A stretch of DNA of 64,000 nt from Jeotgalibacillus soli (GCF_000829435.1 NZ_JXRP01000020.1:62001-126000); one strand, 5' to 3'; shown: positions 9,002 to 18,862, counted from the first letter of the stretch. Translations and numbers: made by a program. The notes: generated by a model from the letters alone, not told the origin.

Positions 9002-9085
9002 AAATAAAAAGCCAGACGTCCAAAGAGGATTCTTCTGAATAATTTTCTTTCTTTATTCAGAAGAATCGATTCGTCAGCGTCAGGC
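9002..9085 (-). terminator. Long two-part terminator after ytcI
   Basis: An inner 15 bp perfect stem (9028-9042 with 9053-9067, TTATTCAGAAGAATC arm) sits inside an outer 8 bp stem (9011-9018 with 9078-9085), followed on the minus strand by TTTTTATTT. It lies between ytcI and ytcJ. Confidence 0.85.
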
Positions 9086-9114
9086 ATTTATTTTATAAAA
9101 CACATCTATACAAA

Positions 9115-10698
9115 TTATAACAGAGATGAATTCTCCTGTTCTTTCTTCCTTAATTCAACACGTCGTATTTTACCTGAAGGAGTCTTTGGAAGCTCTTGTA
9201 CGAACTCGATCTTCCGTGGATATTTATAAGGAGCGGTTAGCTGCTTCACATGTTCTTGAAGCACAGTCACTAACTCCTCGTTTTTATCCCGCGACTCTTC
9301 TCTAAGAATAACAAACGCTTTAACAACATTGCCTCTGATTTCATCAGGGCTTGCCACTACTGCACACTCGCGTACAAGCGGATGCTTGATTAGCGCATCC
9401 TCAACTTCAAAAGGTCCAATTGTGTAGCCAGAGCTAATGATAATGTCATCTGCACGACCTTCAAACCAAAAATATCCGTCTTCATCTTTTTTTGCCCTAT
9501 CACCAGTTATATAGTATTCCCCCCTAAATTGCATAGATGTTCGTTCAGGATCCTTAAAATACGCTTTAAATAAAGCTGGCGTATCAACATGTACAGCAAT
9601 TTCTCCAACGACTCCGGGTTCACATGGCTGCCCTTCATCATCAATAATTTCCACACGATTTCCCGGGGTGGGTTTCCCCATAGATCCCGGTCTTAGCTCC
9701 ATGCCATTCATAATACCTACGAGCAGTGTATTTTCGGTTTGTCCATACCCATCTCTTACATTGATATTAAAATAACGCTGGAACGTCTCTATCACTTCAC
9801 GGTTTAACGGTTCGCCCGCTGATACAGCATTTCTGAGTGAAGACAAATCAAATTTTTCAAGCTCATTTACTTTTGCCATAATGCGATATTCTGTCGGTGT
9901 ACAGCAAAGCACATTGACTTGGTATTTTTTCAGCAGATGCAAATAGGTTTCCGGATCAAACTTGCCCGTATAAACCAAGCCTGCAGCACCTGAACCTAAA
10001 ACAGATAAAAAGGGACTCCAAATCCATTTTTGCCACCCTGGTGCTGCAGTAGCCCATACAACATCCCCATCCTGGATGCCCAACCAGTTTGGGGCTGTTG
10101 TACGAAGATGAGCATAGGCCCATCCGTGCGTGTGTACAACCCCTTTCGGAAGTCCCGTTGTACCTGAAGTATAGGATAAAAACGCCATATCATCCTGTCT
10201 GGTTGCGGCTGCCTGCAACAAATTCGTTTCTTCTGACATCGCCTCTTCTATATTCACCCATCCATCGTAATTCGCTCCAATAATAAATTTGTGAAGATTT
10301 TTCATTTCATCAATATGATCGAACTGAGAAATAAACGGTGCAAAGGAAACCACGGCTCTCACTTCTCCATGGGTAAGTCGATAAATGATATCCTTTGGTC
10401 TTAGCATTTCGGAGCTTGGAATTACAACCAATCCAATTTTCAGTGCAGCCAAATAAACCTCATAGGCTTCTATCAATCGAGGAATCATAATTAAAACCAC
10501 ATCCCCTTGATTTAACCCTGCATGTTTAAACACATTCCCAATTTTATTTACATTTGAAAGGAGCTGATCATATGTAATTTCTTTTGTATTTCCTGCTTCA
10601 TCCTCCCAATATAATGCCGTTCTTTGCTGCCCTGTGTATTTTTCTATTTCTTCAATGACATTATATTGAACGGGTGCAAGTAAATCTTCACGTTTCAT
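9115..10698 (-). CDS. ytcI: Acyl-CoA synthetase, YtcI/MbcS type
   Basis: AMP-forming acyl-CoA ligase of the acetyl-CoA synthetase superfamily. The AMP-binding P-loop is LSYTSGTTGLPKG, the adenylate motif is GYGQTE, the hinge region ITGDRAKKDEDGYFWFEGR, and the C-terminal catalytic lysine is in PKTPSGKIRR. The 527 residues are shorter than AcsA in this window (572). Related enzymes activate medium-chain or branched short-chain acids; acetate is not shown. Because this gene and acsA are about 20 kb apart and only moderately alike, they are paralogues with separate roles. Confidence 0.9.
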   Translation of the reverse strand: MKREDLLAPVQYNVIEEIEKYTGQQRTALYWEDEAGNTKEITYDQLLSNVNKIGNVFKHAGLNQGDVVLIMIPRLIEAYEVYLAALKIGLVVIPSSEMLRPKDIIYRLTHGEVRAVVSFAPFISQFDHIDEMKNLHKFIIGANYDGWVNIEEAMSEETNLLQAAATRQDDMAFLSYTSGTTGLPKGVVHTHGWAYAHLRTTAPNWLGIQDGDVVWATAAPGWQKWIWSPFLSVLGSGAAGLVYTGKFDPETYLHLLKKYQVNVLCCTPTEYRIMAKVNELEKFDLSSLRNAVSAGEPLNREVIETFQRYFNINVRDGYGQTENTLLVGIMNGMELRPGSMGKPTPGNRVEIIDDEGQPCEPGVVGEIAVHVDTPALFKAYFKDPERTSMQFRGEYYITGDRAKKDEDGYFWFEGRADDIIISSGYTIGPFEVEDALIKHPLVRECAVVASPDEIRGNVVKAFVILREESRDKNEELVTVLQEHVKQLTAPYKYPRKIEFVQELPKTPSGKIRRVELRKKEQENSSLL

Positions 10699-10802
10699 CG
10701 TATCCCCCTTTTCTTCCTTCAGTCATACCCATTATACAAAATGTTCTGAATAAAATAAATCAAGGAAGGTCCGATTATTCTTTCATGCTGTTTGCTAATC
10801 AA

Positions 10803-10836
10803 TAAAAAACCGGCTCCCAGCTAATGCTGGCAGCCG
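10803..10836 (-). terminator. Terminator of the SASP gene
   Basis: GGCTGCCAGC and GCTGGGAGCC pair with one mismatch around a 4 nt loop, followed by GGTTTTTT on the minus strand. Confidence 0.85.
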
Positions 10837-10848
10837 ATCTTATATAAA

Positions 10849-11064
10849 TTAAGATTGTTGTGAGTAACCGCCTAGTTGCTGTTCAGCCATCTGAACAAGA
10901 CGTTTAGTGATTTCCCCACCTACAGAGCCGTTAGAGCGAGAAGTAGAATCAGCTCCTAGCTGCACTCCAAATTCTGTAGCGATTTCGTATTTCATTTGAT
11001 CCAATGCTTGTTCTACTCCAGGTACAAGTAGTTGATTACGTGAGTTGCTTCTGTTACTTGGCAT
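10849..11064 (-). CDS. sspA: Alpha/beta-type small acid-soluble spore protein
   Basis: 71-residue SASP that coats and protects DNA in dormant spores and is degraded at germination by the GPR protease. The GPR cleavage region is [15 protein letters not shown] and the second conserved helix is [21 protein letters not shown] strong AAGGAGGTGAG ribosome binding site precedes the ATG. It sits directly after thiI as in B. subtilis sspA. A SigG promoter is expected, but I could not identify convincing -35 and -10 elements in the 97 bp upstream. Confidence 0.96.
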   Translation of the reverse strand: MPSNRSNSRNQLLVPGVEQALDQMKYEIATEFGVQLGADSTSRSNGSVGGEITKRLVQMAEQQLGGYSQQS

Positions 11065-11161
11065 GTGTTTCTCACCTCCTTGTGACTATAGATTGTGCAA
11101 AAACACATGGCTTAACACTGGTAATTGTTCCTAATTCAAATTACCAATTTCTAAGGGTTGA

Positions 11162-12382
11162 TTAGAAAAGATGAGAAAGCTCGTCGTCTTTCTTTTGATC
11201 AACTGAATCCGGCGTTAAATCAATCACCTCTACCCCTTCAACTGCTTCAGTAATCATGGTATCAAAATCCAAAAAGCTTTCATAAAAAGCTACTTTTTCT
11301 AGCTTAGGCTTTGTTTTTGGAGCAGTTGGAGTAAAGATTGTACAGCAATCCTCATATGGCAAAATCGAGACATCATATGTATCGATTTTTTTTGCTACTT
11401 CAATAATGTCTGTTTTATCCATCGCAATGAGTGGACGAAGCACAGGTGTACTTGTCACAGCGTTAATAGCCTGCATACTTTCAAGCGTTTGGCTTGCTAC
11501 CTGCCCCAGGCTTTCACCTGTAATAATTGCACGAGCTCCTATTTTCTCTACGATCTGATCGGCTATTTTCAGCATCATTCGTCTTGTTGAGGTCATCGTA
11601 TAATTCTCTGGAACCTGTTGATGAATGGCTTGTTGAATAGCAGTAAACGGGACTATATGCAGTCTTACCATCCCAGAGAAGCAAGCTAGCTTTGAAGCAA
11701 GACGCATGACCTTTTCTTTTGCCTGGACACTTGTATAAGGTGGACTATGAAAATGAATGGCTTCTATTTGAACACCTCTTTTTAACATATAATAACCGGC
11801 GACCGGACTATCTAATCCTCCTGATAGCATTAACACCGCCTTGTTACCTGTTCCAATCGGCATACCGCCTGCTCCTTGAATAGTTTCCGCTGAGAGGTAG
11901 ACACCCTCTTCTCGTACTTCTACCGTCAGCTCAATGGTTGGTTTTTTCATTTCGATAATCAACTGATCTACCGTCTGCATTACATGAGAACCGACTTCTC
12001 GATTTAACTCATTTGTCTCTAAAGGAAATGATTTATCCGCTCTTCTGGCTGCGATCTTAAATGTCGTTGGTCCATCAACCAGCTCAGCTACAAGAACTGT
12101 TGAAGCTGATTTAATCTCATCCAGATCCTTCGAGGTTTTTACAACAGGACTAAATGATTGGATACCAAAAATAGGCTCAATTCTTTTTAATACTTGTTCA
12201 GCTTCTGAATGATTCTCAAGTACTAAATGCATTCGGTCTCTTCCTGCTTCTATATGAACAGGCGACAGTCCGCTTAACGATTGTTTTATATTTCGCTTCA
12301 GCTGATCAATAAATCGATGTCGGTTTTTTCCCTTTGTCGATATTTCTCCATAACGAATTAAAATACGTTCATACTGTATCAT
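11162..12382 (-). CDS. thiI: tRNA 4-thiouridine synthase / thiamine sulfurtransferase ThiI
   Basis: ThiI adenylates U8 of tRNA and passes sulfur to it. It has an N-terminal ferredoxin-like and THUMP region and a PP-loop ATPase motif, LMLSGGLDSPVAGYYML. With 406 residues it lacks the C-terminal rhodanese domain of the E. coli protein, as in other Bacillus. Its start overlaps the stop of nifZ by 4 bp, so the two are translationally coupled; NifZ is the dedicated sulfur donor in B. subtilis. Confidence 0.96.
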   Translation of the reverse strand: MIQYERILIRYGEISTKGKNRHRFIDQLKRNIKQSLSGLSPVHIEAGRDRMHLVLENHSEAEQVLKRIEPIFGIQSFSPVVKTSKDLDEIKSASTVLVAELVDGPTTFKIAARRADKSFPLETNELNREVGSHVMQTVDQLIIEMKKPTIELTVEVREEGVYLSAETIQGAGGMPIGTGNKAVLMLSGGLDSPVAGYYMLKRGVQIEAIHFHSPPYTSVQAKEKVMRLASKLACFSGMVRLHIVPFTAIQQAIHQQVPENYTMTSTRRMMLKIADQIVEKIGARAIITGESLGQVASQTLESMQAINAVTSTPVLRPLIAMDKTDIIEVAKKIDTYDVSILPYEDCCTIFTPTAPKTKPKLEKVAFYESFLDFDTMITEAVEGVEVIDLTPDSVDQKKDDELSHLF

Positions 12383-13524
12383 GATGATTTAATAACCTCC
12401 ATTAATGGTAAAATCGTCCGGTTCCAGGCTTCCATTAACATTTCTATCTCCTTGGCTGTTGTGGATAAAGAGAAGCTAATGCGAACTGAGCCCTTTCCAG
12501 TTGGCGATGGACATGCCATCGCTTCAATTGTCCGGCTAATTGTCTGTTTTTTGGAAGAGCATGCACTTGTCGTGGAAAGATAAATACTTTCCTTTTGAAG
12601 TGCTTGAACAATTACCTCTCCCCGGAGTCCCGGGACCGATACACAGATAATATGCGGCGCTCCATTTTCCATTGGGCTTACTAATGTTACCTTTTTATGG
12701 GACGTCAGCGTTTTTATAAGCTGTTGTCTTAAAGCAGATAGTGCAGGAATGCGATGAGCCTGTTCCACCGTCATACGCATTGCTTTAGCCATTGAAACAA
12801 TGCCTGCTACATTCTCAGTTCCGCTTCTCTTAGCAGCTTCCTGATCACCGCCCGCAAGCTCTTCTCGTAACAACAACCCTTTTTTTATAAATAACAGGCC
12901 CGTCCCCTTCAATCCGTGAAATTTATGAGCAGATAGGGAAAGAAGATCGATTTTCGCTTGGCGTATATTTAATGGTACTTTACCAAACCCTTGAATATGA
13001 TCCACATGAAAAAATGCACGGGAGTATTCCTTTATGATCGCACCTGCTTCTTTAATCGGCTGCACGGTTCCAACCTCGTTGTTCACATGCATAATCGAAA
13101 CAAGAATTGTTTTCTGTGTCAGTGCATTTTTTAAATATTCCGTGTCGATCATTCCATTGCGATCAACCGGTAAAATGGTAATGTCAAACCCTTCATCTTT
13201 AAGCTGCAAAACTGCATTATAGACAGATGGATGTTCAACAGCAGTTGTAATAATATGGTTCCCACGATGACGATTTGCACGTGCAATTCCTTTGATCGCT
13301 AAATTATTTGATTCTGTTCCACCAGATGTAAAGAGGATTTCTTCACGATCTACTTCTAAAATGGAAGCCGCCTGCTCTCTTGATTTTTCCAGCAGAGATG
13401 ATGCTTTTTCTCCTAATTGATGTAAAGAGGAAGGGTTGCCAAAAAACTCCTGACTAACCGTTAAAAAGGAAGAGAGTACTTCCTCATAGGGTCTCGTCGT
13501 TGCACTATTATCTAAATAAATCAT
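12379..13524 (-). CDS. nifZ: Cysteine desulfurase NifZ (IscS/NifS family)
   Basis: PLP enzyme that removes sulfur from cysteine as a persulfide and hands it to ThiI. The PLP lysine is in SLSAHKFHGLKGTG and the active-site cysteine in LSTTSACSSKKQ. The start at 13524 (MIYLDNSATTRPY) has GGGTGG 5 nt upstream; an ATG seven codons earlier has none. Length 381. The ATGA overlap with thiI and the conserved order strongly support the tRNA thiolation role rather than Fe-S assembly. Confidence 0.95.
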   Translation of the reverse strand: MIYLDNSATTRPYEEVLSSFLTVSQEFFGNPSSLHQLGEKASSLLEKSREQAASILEVDREEILFTSGGTESNNLAIKGIARANRHRGNHIITTAVEHPSVYNAVLQLKDEGFDITILPVDRNGMIDTEYLKNALTQKTILVSIMHVNNEVGTVQPIKEAGAIIKEYSRAFFHVDHIQGFGKVPLNIRQAKIDLLSLSAHKFHGLKGTGLLFIKKGLLLREELAGGDQEAAKRSGTENVAGIVSMAKAMRMTVEQAHRIPALSALRQQLIKTLTSHKKVTLVSPMENGAPHIICVSVPGLRGEVIVQALQKESIYLSTTSACSSKKQTISRTIEAMACPSPTGKGSVRISFSLSTTAKEIEMLMEAWNRTILPLMEVIKSS

Positions 13525-13646
13525 GTTAGCCACCCTTTTATGCATAATTCAATTTCTATGATCGCTAATAATTAATTCAAAACACGTTAATCATAACATA
13601 AAATGCTCATTTGTTTTAAAAATGCAATCCCTTGTTTTTATCATTC

Positions 13647-13774
13647 GGCTTTGTTAAAAGTGTTTGTTGATTGCTGCACGCAGGCGCTCGCTTTCCGCTT
13701 CAGTCAGCAGGAGTCTCGCACATTCGCTCCAATCAACGCTGTGCAAAAATCAACAATGGGCTATAACATAGCTT
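13647..13774. repeat. Intergenic palindromic element, copy A
   Basis: About 128 bp, with outer ends GGCTTTGTTAAAAG and CTATAACATAGCTT and inner arms GTTGATTGCTGC and GCTCCAATCAAC. It lies in the 406 bp gap between nifZ and brnQ. It carries a short open frame (13603-13803) that is not a gene. It is one of six related copies in the window. Confidence 0.85.
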
Positions 13775-13820
13775 ATCAAATAAAAATAATTCCATATAAT
13801 TAGCTCAAAACTACGTATTA

Positions 13821-13871
13821 AATTTTCTTTATATTTAAACTATTTCAATTTTCGACAATTTTCGCGAAAAC
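13821..13871 (+). promoter_or_regulatory. Possible CodY-binding region upstream of brnQ
   Basis: Three AATTTTC-led sequences lie 60-110 bp before the brnQ start. 13821-13835 matches the CodY consensus AATTTTCWGAAAATT at 12 of 15 positions; 13847-13861 and 13857-13871 overlap each other and match at 10-11. TTTTCGCGAAAA is a perfect 12 bp palindrome. CodY control of brnQ is known in Bacillus; binding here is inferred. Confidence 0.4.
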
Positions 13872-13930
13872 TGTGTTAAGATATCTCATAGCCATTTTTG
13901 GTTAAAGTTTAGTTGGAGGGTTTAATAGAT

Positions 13931-15277
13931 ATGAAACAGCAACCATTATCATTTGGGAGCATTTTTGCGATTGGATTAATGCTCTTTGCACTTTTCTTCG
14001 GGGCAGGAAACATGATTTTTCCTCCGTTGCTTGGACAACAAGCTGGAGAACATATGTGGATTGCCATTTTTGGGTTTTTATTGACAGGCGTAGGCTTACC
14101 ATTGCTAGGCGTTATCGCGATCGCTTACACTGGCGGGGATCCGCAAAAATTGGCAAGTCGTGCGCACCCAATTTTCGGAATAATCTTTACAATCACACTT
14201 TATTTAGCTATCGGACCATTTTTTGCACTTCCTAGAACGGGCACCGTAACTTATGAAATAGGGATTTTACCGTTCTTACCAGAAAATTTAATTTCATCCG
14301 ATTGGCCACTGCTTTTATTCTCAATTTTGTTTTTCACCATTTCAGCATGGCTATCTCTTAATCCGTCTAAAATTGTTGATCGAGTTGGGAAGCTTTTAAC
14401 ACCAGCGCTATTGGTAGTGCTGGCCGCACTAATTGCAGGAGCATTTATTACGCCTATGGGAGAACCAGCTGCGCCAATTGGTGATTTTGAAAACAGTTCA
14501 TTTTTCAAAGGATTTATTGAAGGGTATTTGACGCTTGATGCCCTTGCGGCACTCGTATTTGCTATTGTCGTCATATCAGCTGTAAAAGAGAGGGGCATCA
14601 CGGACCGAACTACTATTGTGAAAATAACGATCTATTCCAGTTTGATTGCTGTAACATGCTTAGCATTGGTTTATATAGGGCTAAGCTATCTTGGAGCAAC
14701 AAGTATAGATGCAGTCGGTGTACATGAAAATGGCGGGGGATTGTTATCGGCAGCTTCTGCTTACATGTTTGGTTCTGGCGGTGCCATCATTTTAGGACTA
14801 GCCATTGCAGCCGCTTGTTTAACAACGGCGATCGGATTGATCGTTTCAACTTCAAGTTATTTTGCTCAGTTAGTACCGTCTATATCATACAAGTCATTTG
14901 TTATCATTTTCTCAGGCTTCAGTATGCTAGTGTCAAACCTAGGTTTAACCCAGTTGATTTCGATCTCAGTACCAGTACTTGTGATCATCTATCCACTCGC
15001 GATTGTGCTTATATTATTGTCATTCCTTGACTCATTGTTCTCAGGCTATCGTGCCGTATATGTTGGTTCGCTTATTCCTACGTTTTTTATAGGAATCGTT
15101 GATGGACTTACAGCTGCCGGGCTGGATATCAGTGGTTTAGCTTCCTCCCTTCACTTCCTTCCACTTATGGAACAAGGTGTAGGATGGATCGTACCTGCGA
15201 TTATCGGTGGAATGATTGGATATGGAATAGCTTCTATATTTAAGCATGTTCCAAATGCATCCAATGTTTCCTCATAA
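13931..15277 (+). CDS. brnQ: Branched-chain amino acid carrier BrnQ/BraB
   Basis: LIVCS-family symporter that imports leucine, isoleucine and valine with Na+ or H+. It has about twelve membrane helices; ALFFGAGNMIFPPLLG near the N-terminus is the family signature. ATG at 13931 lies 10 nt after GGAGGG and gives 448 residues; an upstream TTG inside the ribosome binding site was rejected. It occupies the position of braB in B. subtilis, between nifZ and ezrA, and is divergent from nifZ. Confidence 0.94.
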   Translation: MKQQPLSFGSIFAIGLMLFALFFGAGNMIFPPLLGQQAGEHMWIAIFGFLLTGVGLPLLGVIAIAYTGGDPQKLASRAHPIFGIIFTITLYLAIGPFFALPRTGTVTYEIGILPFLPENLISSDWPLLLFSILFFTISAWLSLNPSKIVDRVGKLLTPALLVVLAALIAGAFITPMGEPAAPIGDFENSSFFKGFIEGYLTLDALAALVFAIVVISAVKERGITDRTTIVKITIYSSLIAVTCLALVYIGLSYLGATSIDAVGVHENGGGLLSAASAYMFGSGGAIILGLAIAAACLTTAIGLIVSTSSYFAQLVPSISYKSFVIIFSGFSMLVSNLGLTQLISISVPVLVIIYPLAIVLILLSFLDSLFSGYRAVYVGSLIPTFFIGIVDGLTAAGLDISGLASSLHFLPLMEQGVGWIVPAIIGGMIGYGIASIFKHVPNASNVSS

Positions 15278-15282
15278 TGCAT

Positions 15283-15321
15283 AAAAAAAGTTTGGCTCCG
15301 TTTTCCGGAGCCAAACTTTTT
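15283..15321. terminator. Bidirectional terminator between brnQ and ezrA
   Basis: AAAAAGTTTGGCTCCG and its complement around a 5 nt loop, with T runs on both sides. The genes are convergent. Confidence 0.9.
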
Positions 15322-15334
15322 ATTATTCAGTAAC

Positions 15335-17044
15335 TTAAGCATACTGATTTTCTGTTGAGCGTTCTTGTGACAGTTCTTCGATTTTTTTCAGTGCGCCTGG
15401 CTCAACAGATTCAATTGCTTCTGCAGCCTCTTCTAAAGCTTTTTGATAATGACCTTTTCTAAACAGTAACTCCGCTTCATTTAATCCAATATAAACGGTT
15501 TCGTGTTTGCTTCGGTAACGATTTCCATATTGAATGACACGTTCCACGGATCGGGCAGTTTGAATCATGTTCTCAGTGTCATTGTACACCAACTGAACCA
15601 TGGCGTCTGCTGAATCTGCGTGCTGTTGAATGGTCACGATATTCAATGGCTTTTCACGCAAGCTTTGCTCAAGCTGTTCCAGCTGATCCTGCGCTTCCTC
15701 TGTTTGCGCTTTTATATAGTCAGGAATGACAGGCAGGTTTGCATGACGCAGCATACGTTTTTGATCTTTAAGTGTCTGCTTTAAGGCAAGTCCAGACTCT
15801 TGTACCTCTACTTCTTCCTGCCTCAAACGCTGAAGCTGTTCTTTAAACGCTTGCTGTGCAGGTACAATAGCATCCAACTCATCCCGAATCGCCCGCAAAT
15901 CCTCCCAAAGGGTAGAAAAAGCAACATCATTAGCCGCGATTCTTTCTTTTAGCGCGGAATATTTTTTAGCTGCTTGATTCAGTTTGTTATCAAGCTCTTT
16001 CGGAATGTTTAAATCTTCTTGATCCAATTGATAGCTTTGTCGGACAAATTCTGTTTCTATTTGAAGATTGATATTCTGTTCCTGTACTTCATCAAGCCAA
16101 ACATCCGTATGTTCATAGTGTTCTTTAAGATGGGTTCTTGCCTCGACTTCTGTTTCAAGCAAATCATAAAGTACATCCAGATGTTCATGAATTAATTTGA
16201 CCTGTCCCTCTGCTTCATCCATTTCCAGATGATTTGTATGGGTCCTGGCCAGTTCGATTGATTCATGAAGCAGCTCCATTTCCTCTTCCATCTTGATATG
16301 AGTCAATGGATAACCGCTTTGATTCATTTCCTCAAAGCCTTCCTTTACCTCCATTAACTGTGCCGGGAGCGAATAGTATGCTTCATTATAAGTTTCAGGG
16401 ACAGTATCAAGAAGTGTTGTGATATGTTCAATTTCATTGGATAGCTTCATCACCAGCTCACGAGCTTCCAGATAATCCCCCTGCTTTGTCATTTCCTCGT
16501 ATTGCATCAATTTAGGTGCTAAGGCTTCAATTTTTAGATCGATTCCCTCCGCAGCCTTTCCATATGTGTGACGTTGAGCAAATAATGTCTGCTTAGCCTC
16601 CTTATATTGCCCTTGAATAACTTCCATTTCAGAGCGGTTTTTTTCATCACTGCCCATTAATTCTTCAAGTTCAACAAGGATTTTATTCATTTCTTCTTCA
16701 GCCTGCTTTAACATAACTTTAATAGTTGCTTGTATTTCAATAGATTTGCGAAACCTAAGCTTGTCAATGTATTCCTCCGCATCAAATAACAGAGAATCTA
16801 CTTGAGGAAGCTTAACATCAACAATCCCCGTCCAGGCTTGACGCCATCTTTCAAATAATTCTTCCGTTTGTCCGTTCATGTTTAGCTGTTTAACTTTTGT
16901 CATTTCCTCTAAAATAGGACGGTGCTGAATCTCAAGCTTCAAAGTCTCGAGCCGATCTATTTCTTTGTAATGTTTTTTACGCCAATAAAAAGCAATGGCT
17001 ACAATAATAATGATCAATATGACGGAACCGATTATGTACTCCAT
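15335..17044 (-). CDS. ezrA: Septation ring formation regulator EzrA
   Basis: EzrA is a membrane-anchored spectrin-like protein that restrains FtsZ ring formation and helps place PBP1 at the septum. One N-terminal helix (MEYIIGSVILIIIIVAIAFY) is followed by about 540 residues of nearly continuous coiled coil rich in Glu, Gln and Lys. Start at 17044 gives 569 residues, close to the usual 562; a 14-codon upstream extension has no ribosome binding site. The C-terminal QNxxR-like patch typical of EzrA reads IQYGNRYRS. Confidence 0.95.
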   Translation of the reverse strand: MEYIIGSVILIIIIVAIAFYWRKKHYKEIDRLETLKLEIQHRPILEEMTKVKQLNMNGQTEELFERWRQAWTGIVDVKLPQVDSLLFDAEEYIDKLRFRKSIEIQATIKVMLKQAEEEMNKILVELEELMGSDEKNRSEMEVIQGQYKEAKQTLFAQRHTYGKAAEGIDLKIEALAPKLMQYEEMTKQGDYLEARELVMKLSNEIEHITTLLDTVPETYNEAYYSLPAQLMEVKEGFEEMNQSGYPLTHIKMEEEMELLHESIELARTHTNHLEMDEAEGQVKLIHEHLDVLYDLLETEVEARTHLKEHYEHTDVWLDEVQEQNINLQIETEFVRQSYQLDQEDLNIPKELDNKLNQAAKKYSALKERIAANDVAFSTLWEDLRAIRDELDAIVPAQQAFKEQLQRLRQEEVEVQESGLALKQTLKDQKRMLRHANLPVIPDYIKAQTEEAQDQLEQLEQSLREKPLNIVTIQQHADSADAMVQLVYNDTENMIQTARSVERVIQYGNRYRSKHETVYIGLNEAELLFRKGHYQKALEEAAEAIESVEPGALKKIEELSQERSTENQYA

Positions 17045-17243
17045 CTTACGCCCCCTGTCCAAGCAGCCCACCCCTATGATTAACAATCATTGGATGTAAA
17101 CGATATTGACTTTATGATACCATGTTATCAGCGATTTTTCTTGATTTTTTCTATTTTTTTTGACATGTTTGTCTAACATTCTACGAAAGTCCTTTTTTTT
17201 CTTGCAAAAGACAGTAATTATGCATTTTGAAAGGAGTTTATAT

Positions 17244-18038
17244 ATGAAGAGAGATGGACACATCCATACACCTTATTGTCCACACGGGTCAAAAGATACA
17301 TTCGAACAATATATTGAAAAAGCAATTGCATTGGGCTATGAAGAGATTACATTTACCGAGCACGCTCCATTGCCGGAGGGGTTTATTGATCCTACTCCAG
17401 ATCAAGACAGCGGAATGGAACTTGGTCATTTGGAACAATATCTTTACGACCTTCAGAAGGTAAAAAAGATCTATGAAAATGAACTGGTTATAAAGATAGG
17501 GCTTGAAGTCGACTTTATTGAGGGATATGAGAACGAGACGGCTAAATTTTTGAATCAATATGGACCAGCATTAGACGATGCCATTCTATCTGTTCATTTC
17601 TTGCTGCATAAAGGAGAATATGAATGCATTGATTTTAGTCACGAGGTTTTTAGTCGGATGGCCGCTCGTTATGGAACTGTTGACCACGTCCATTCTCATT
17701 ACTACCAAACAGTATTAAAGTCCATCACTTCAGACCTGGGCAAAGAAAAGCCTGAACGAATTGGCCACATAACTCTTGCCCGTAAATTCCAAAAAAGATA
17801 TCCATGGACTCTTTCTCATGAGGAAGAAATTGACGCTATTTTGCGCGCTATTAATGAACGAGGGTATGAGCTGGATTATAATGGGGCCGGCTCTGTTAAA
17901 CCAGATTGCGGGGAAGTGTATCCACCTGAGGACATTGCCAAAAAAGCGCAATTCCTTGGAATTCCGCTTATTTATGGCTCTGACGCCCATCAAGCAAAAG
18001 ACTTAGCGCAAGGACACTCACAGCTGATTTTTCTATAG
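17244..18038 (+). CDS. hisJ: Histidinol-phosphatase, PHP family
   Basis: Removes phosphate from L-histidinol phosphate in histidine synthesis. The PHP metal motif DGHIHTPYCPHG opens the protein, with ITFTEHAPLP, GLEVDFIEGYE and the C-terminal GSDAHQAKDL also typical of HisJ/HisK. ATG at 17244 has AAGGAG 9 nt upstream and gives 264 residues, near the family value of about 268; the 28-codon upstream extension is not used. It is convergent with refZ, with 11 bp between stops. The rest of the his operon is elsewhere, as in B. subtilis. Confidence 0.94.
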   Translation: MKRDGHIHTPYCPHGSKDTFEQYIEKAIALGYEEITFTEHAPLPEGFIDPTPDQDSGMELGHLEQYLYDLQKVKKIYENELVIKIGLEVDFIEGYENETAKFLNQYGPALDDAILSVHFLLHKGEYECIDFSHEVFSRMAARYGTVDHVHSHYYQTVLKSITSDLGKEKPERIGHITLARKFQKRYPWTLSHEEEIDAILRAINERGYELDYNGAGSVKPDCGEVYPPEDIAKKAQFLGIPLIYGSDAHQAKDLAQGHSQLIFL

Positions 18039-18049
18039 CATGGAATAAA

Positions 18050-18688
18050 TTAACTTAGCATGGTTGAAGATTCACACGTAATGCTGCGAAACCATTCCAT
18101 CATAATGGAGCTATAATTACGTGTGAATAGCTTCTCTCCTGGATTCATATTCCAAATTTCCCTTAGCGATTGACTTTGTAAGAATGGCATAGAAATCATA
18201 AAGGTCAGCTGCATCAGAAAAAAGGATGGAGATATTTTCAATGAAATACCTTTTTCGATGTCCTGGGCTAAAAGCACTTTCCATAAATACTGTTCTTTTC
18301 TTAAATAGCAGGTCATCATCTCTCTTACCATCTGACTGTCCATTGTTACCTCTCTCCACGCAAAACGTGCAAAGCGATGGTGCTTCTGCTGATATTCTAG
18401 TGCTGCAAGTGCTGCTTTCATCGTACTGGATGATTCTGAAGGTCCCACCAGACGAACAGGCTGCACTTCCTTTTCCAGTACATTTAAATACGGTTCAAAA
18501 AAGGCAATCAAGCACTCCTCCAACAATCCTTGCTTACCTGAAAAATAATAAGAAACGGTCGCGATATTTACTCCCGCTTTTGCAGATATTTCCCGAATAC
18601 TTGTTGCGTGATATCCCTTCGTATAAAACAAGTCAACTGCCGCTACCATTACTTCTGATTTCGTCTCACGTTGTTCTTTGATGGCCAT
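18050..18688 (-). CDS. refZ: TetR-family regulator RefZ (YttP)
   Basis: RefZ binds motifs near the origin and affects FtsZ position and chromosome capture at sporulation in B. subtilis. The N-terminal TetR helix-turn-helix is clear: TSIREISAKAGVNIATVSYY. ATG at 18688 has AGGGG 8 nt upstream and gives 212 residues. The place between hisJ and ytsP is that of yttP/refZ. The C-terminal ligand domain is divergent, so the ortholog call rests on the DNA-binding domain and order. Confidence 0.88.
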   Translation of the reverse strand: MAIKEQRETKSEVMVAAVDLFYTKGYHATSIREISAKAGVNIATVSYYFSGKQGLLEECLIAFFEPYLNVLEKEVQPVRLVGPSESSSTMKAALAALEYQQKHHRFARFAWREVTMDSQMVREMMTCYLRKEQYLWKVLLAQDIEKGISLKISPSFFLMQLTFMISMPFLQSQSLREIWNMNPGEKLFTRNYSSIMMEWFRSITCESSTMLS

Positions 18689-18862
18689 TTTATTTGCCCC
18701 TTCCATAATGGTTGCTTACATGATTCTTTTATGCTAAAACTAATTTACTGTCATTTACTACATTCGCATTTTATACCTGTGATCCCTGCATAAACTTGTC
18801 CTCAAATATCGAGTGGCAAAACAAACCTGACAGAATATTAACTCACAAAGAAGGTGAACAGC

